A stretch of DNA of 15,708 nucleotides from CAYVTD01 sp964454445 (GTDB lineage: Bacteria; Bacteroidota; Ignavibacteria; Kapaibacteriales; UBA2268): contig CAYVTD010000052.1 in assembly GCA_964454445.1 (NCBI GenBank), forward strand, positions 1 to 15,708, in the 5' to 3' direction. Below the pieces are notes generated by a model, which made no database searches, was not told where the DNA came from, and worked only from the letters and a program-made list of their open reading frames with translations. How positions within the stretch are numbered: the stretch's first letter is position 1; every line of letters begins with the position of its first letter. This document shows positions 15,466-15,708 of the stretch, piece by piece. The translations under genes were made by a program, and so were the position numbers.

Positions 15466-15708
15466 ATGAATAGACGCAAATTTTTAACCCTGGCTGGTGC
15501 CGCTGCTGCTTTAGCCGCTTCGCCTGTAAAAACATTTGAGTCGATGACTATGTCGGCAAATGCTGCCTCGAAGGCAAAAAAAGGTGCCAAGCGTTGGGCA
15601 ATGGCTATTTATACTAAAGAGTTCAAACGCAACCCTCAATTGCTCGATGCTTGCATTAAGGCATGTAATGTTGTGCATAATATACCTCATATTGATAGCC
15701 CAAAAAGC
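15466..15708 (+). CDS. dsrO: DsrO, periplasmic iron-sulfur subunit (partial, 5' end)
   Basis: The first 81 codons of a gene that runs off the window. The N-terminus MNRRKFLTLAGAAAALAAS carries a twin-arginine (RRKFL) Tat signal with an Ala-rich hydrophobic core, as expected for DsrO, which folds with its clusters before export. The mature part starts about residue 40 with KRWAMAIYTKEF, followed by CIKACNVVHNIP (63-74), a block I associate with DsrO/HmeA-type ferredoxins. Only Cys63 and Cys67 are present in this first region. The two Cys normally found six and three residues ahead of Cys63 in a C-x2-C-x2-C-x3-C motif are Pro57 and Leu60. A near-perfect AGGAGGT site precedes the ATG. dsrP is expected next. 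Confidence 0.88.
   Translation, partial: MNRRKFLTLAGAAAALAASPVKTFESMTMSANAASKAKKGAKRWAMAIYTKEFKRNPQLLDACIKACNVVHNIPHIDSPKS

Overview
The window is a stretch of AT-rich bacterial chromosome with short intergenic gaps. It carries envelope-sugar genes, some metabolic and housekeeping genes, and at the right edge the start of a dissimilatory sulfur-metabolism operon (dsrMKJO, cut by the window end). The nucleotide-sugar genes, Tat and lipoprotein-type signals and a periplasmic cytochrome fit a Gram-negative (diderm) bacterium. The base composition and mix of proteins would fit the Bacteroidota/Chlorobi/Ignavibacteria side of the tree, where some uncultured lineages carry dsr genes. That placement is inference only; nothing here fixes the phylum.

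Layout. (1) 1-3470, plus strand: nucleotide-sugar module made of the 3' end of a dTDP-glucose 4,6-dehydratase gene (rfbB/rmlB), a UDP-sugar 6-dehydrogenase (WecC/WbpA type), a non-hydrolysing UDP-GlcNAc 2-epimerase (wecB) and glucose-1-phosphate thymidylyltransferase (rmlA). Together they would supply dTDP-deoxysugars and probably UDP-ManNAcA for surface polysaccharide. (2) 3530-4135: an unrecognised exported, membrane-anchored protein. (3) 4173-5959: leuC-leuD type hydro-lyase pair. (4) 6101-7648: secreted M28 metallopeptidase-like protein with an altered catalytic motif. (5) 7791-8279: stand-alone response-regulator receiver followed by a clear intrinsic terminator. (6) 8505-10244: LEA14/WHy-domain envelope protein and a CNNM/CorC-type membrane protein with a CBS pair. 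(7) 10288-11376, minus strand: glycerol dehydrogenase gldA, facing away from (8) a 322-bp AT-rich intergenic region. (9) 11699-15708, plus strand: RsbRD-N-domain protein, dsrM, dsrK, dsrJ and the first 81 codons of dsrO, tightly packed. dsrP is expected just beyond the edge. This complex exchanges electrons between the membrane quinone pool/periplasm and the cytoplasmic DsrC/sulfite-reductase system.

The points most worth checking are an in-frame TGA inside the conserved C-terminal tail of RfbB (codon 85-87), where the reading frame and homology continue for 19 more codons; an M28 protein with Asn where the general-base Glu is expected; the RsbRD-N gene heading the dsr operon; the DsrJ cytochrome with the conserved Cys46 and a long C-terminal tail; and a DsrO N-terminus whose first Fe-S motif seems incomplete. 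I found no CRISPR array, rRNA, tRNA or insertion sequence. No wholly new system could be demonstrated.
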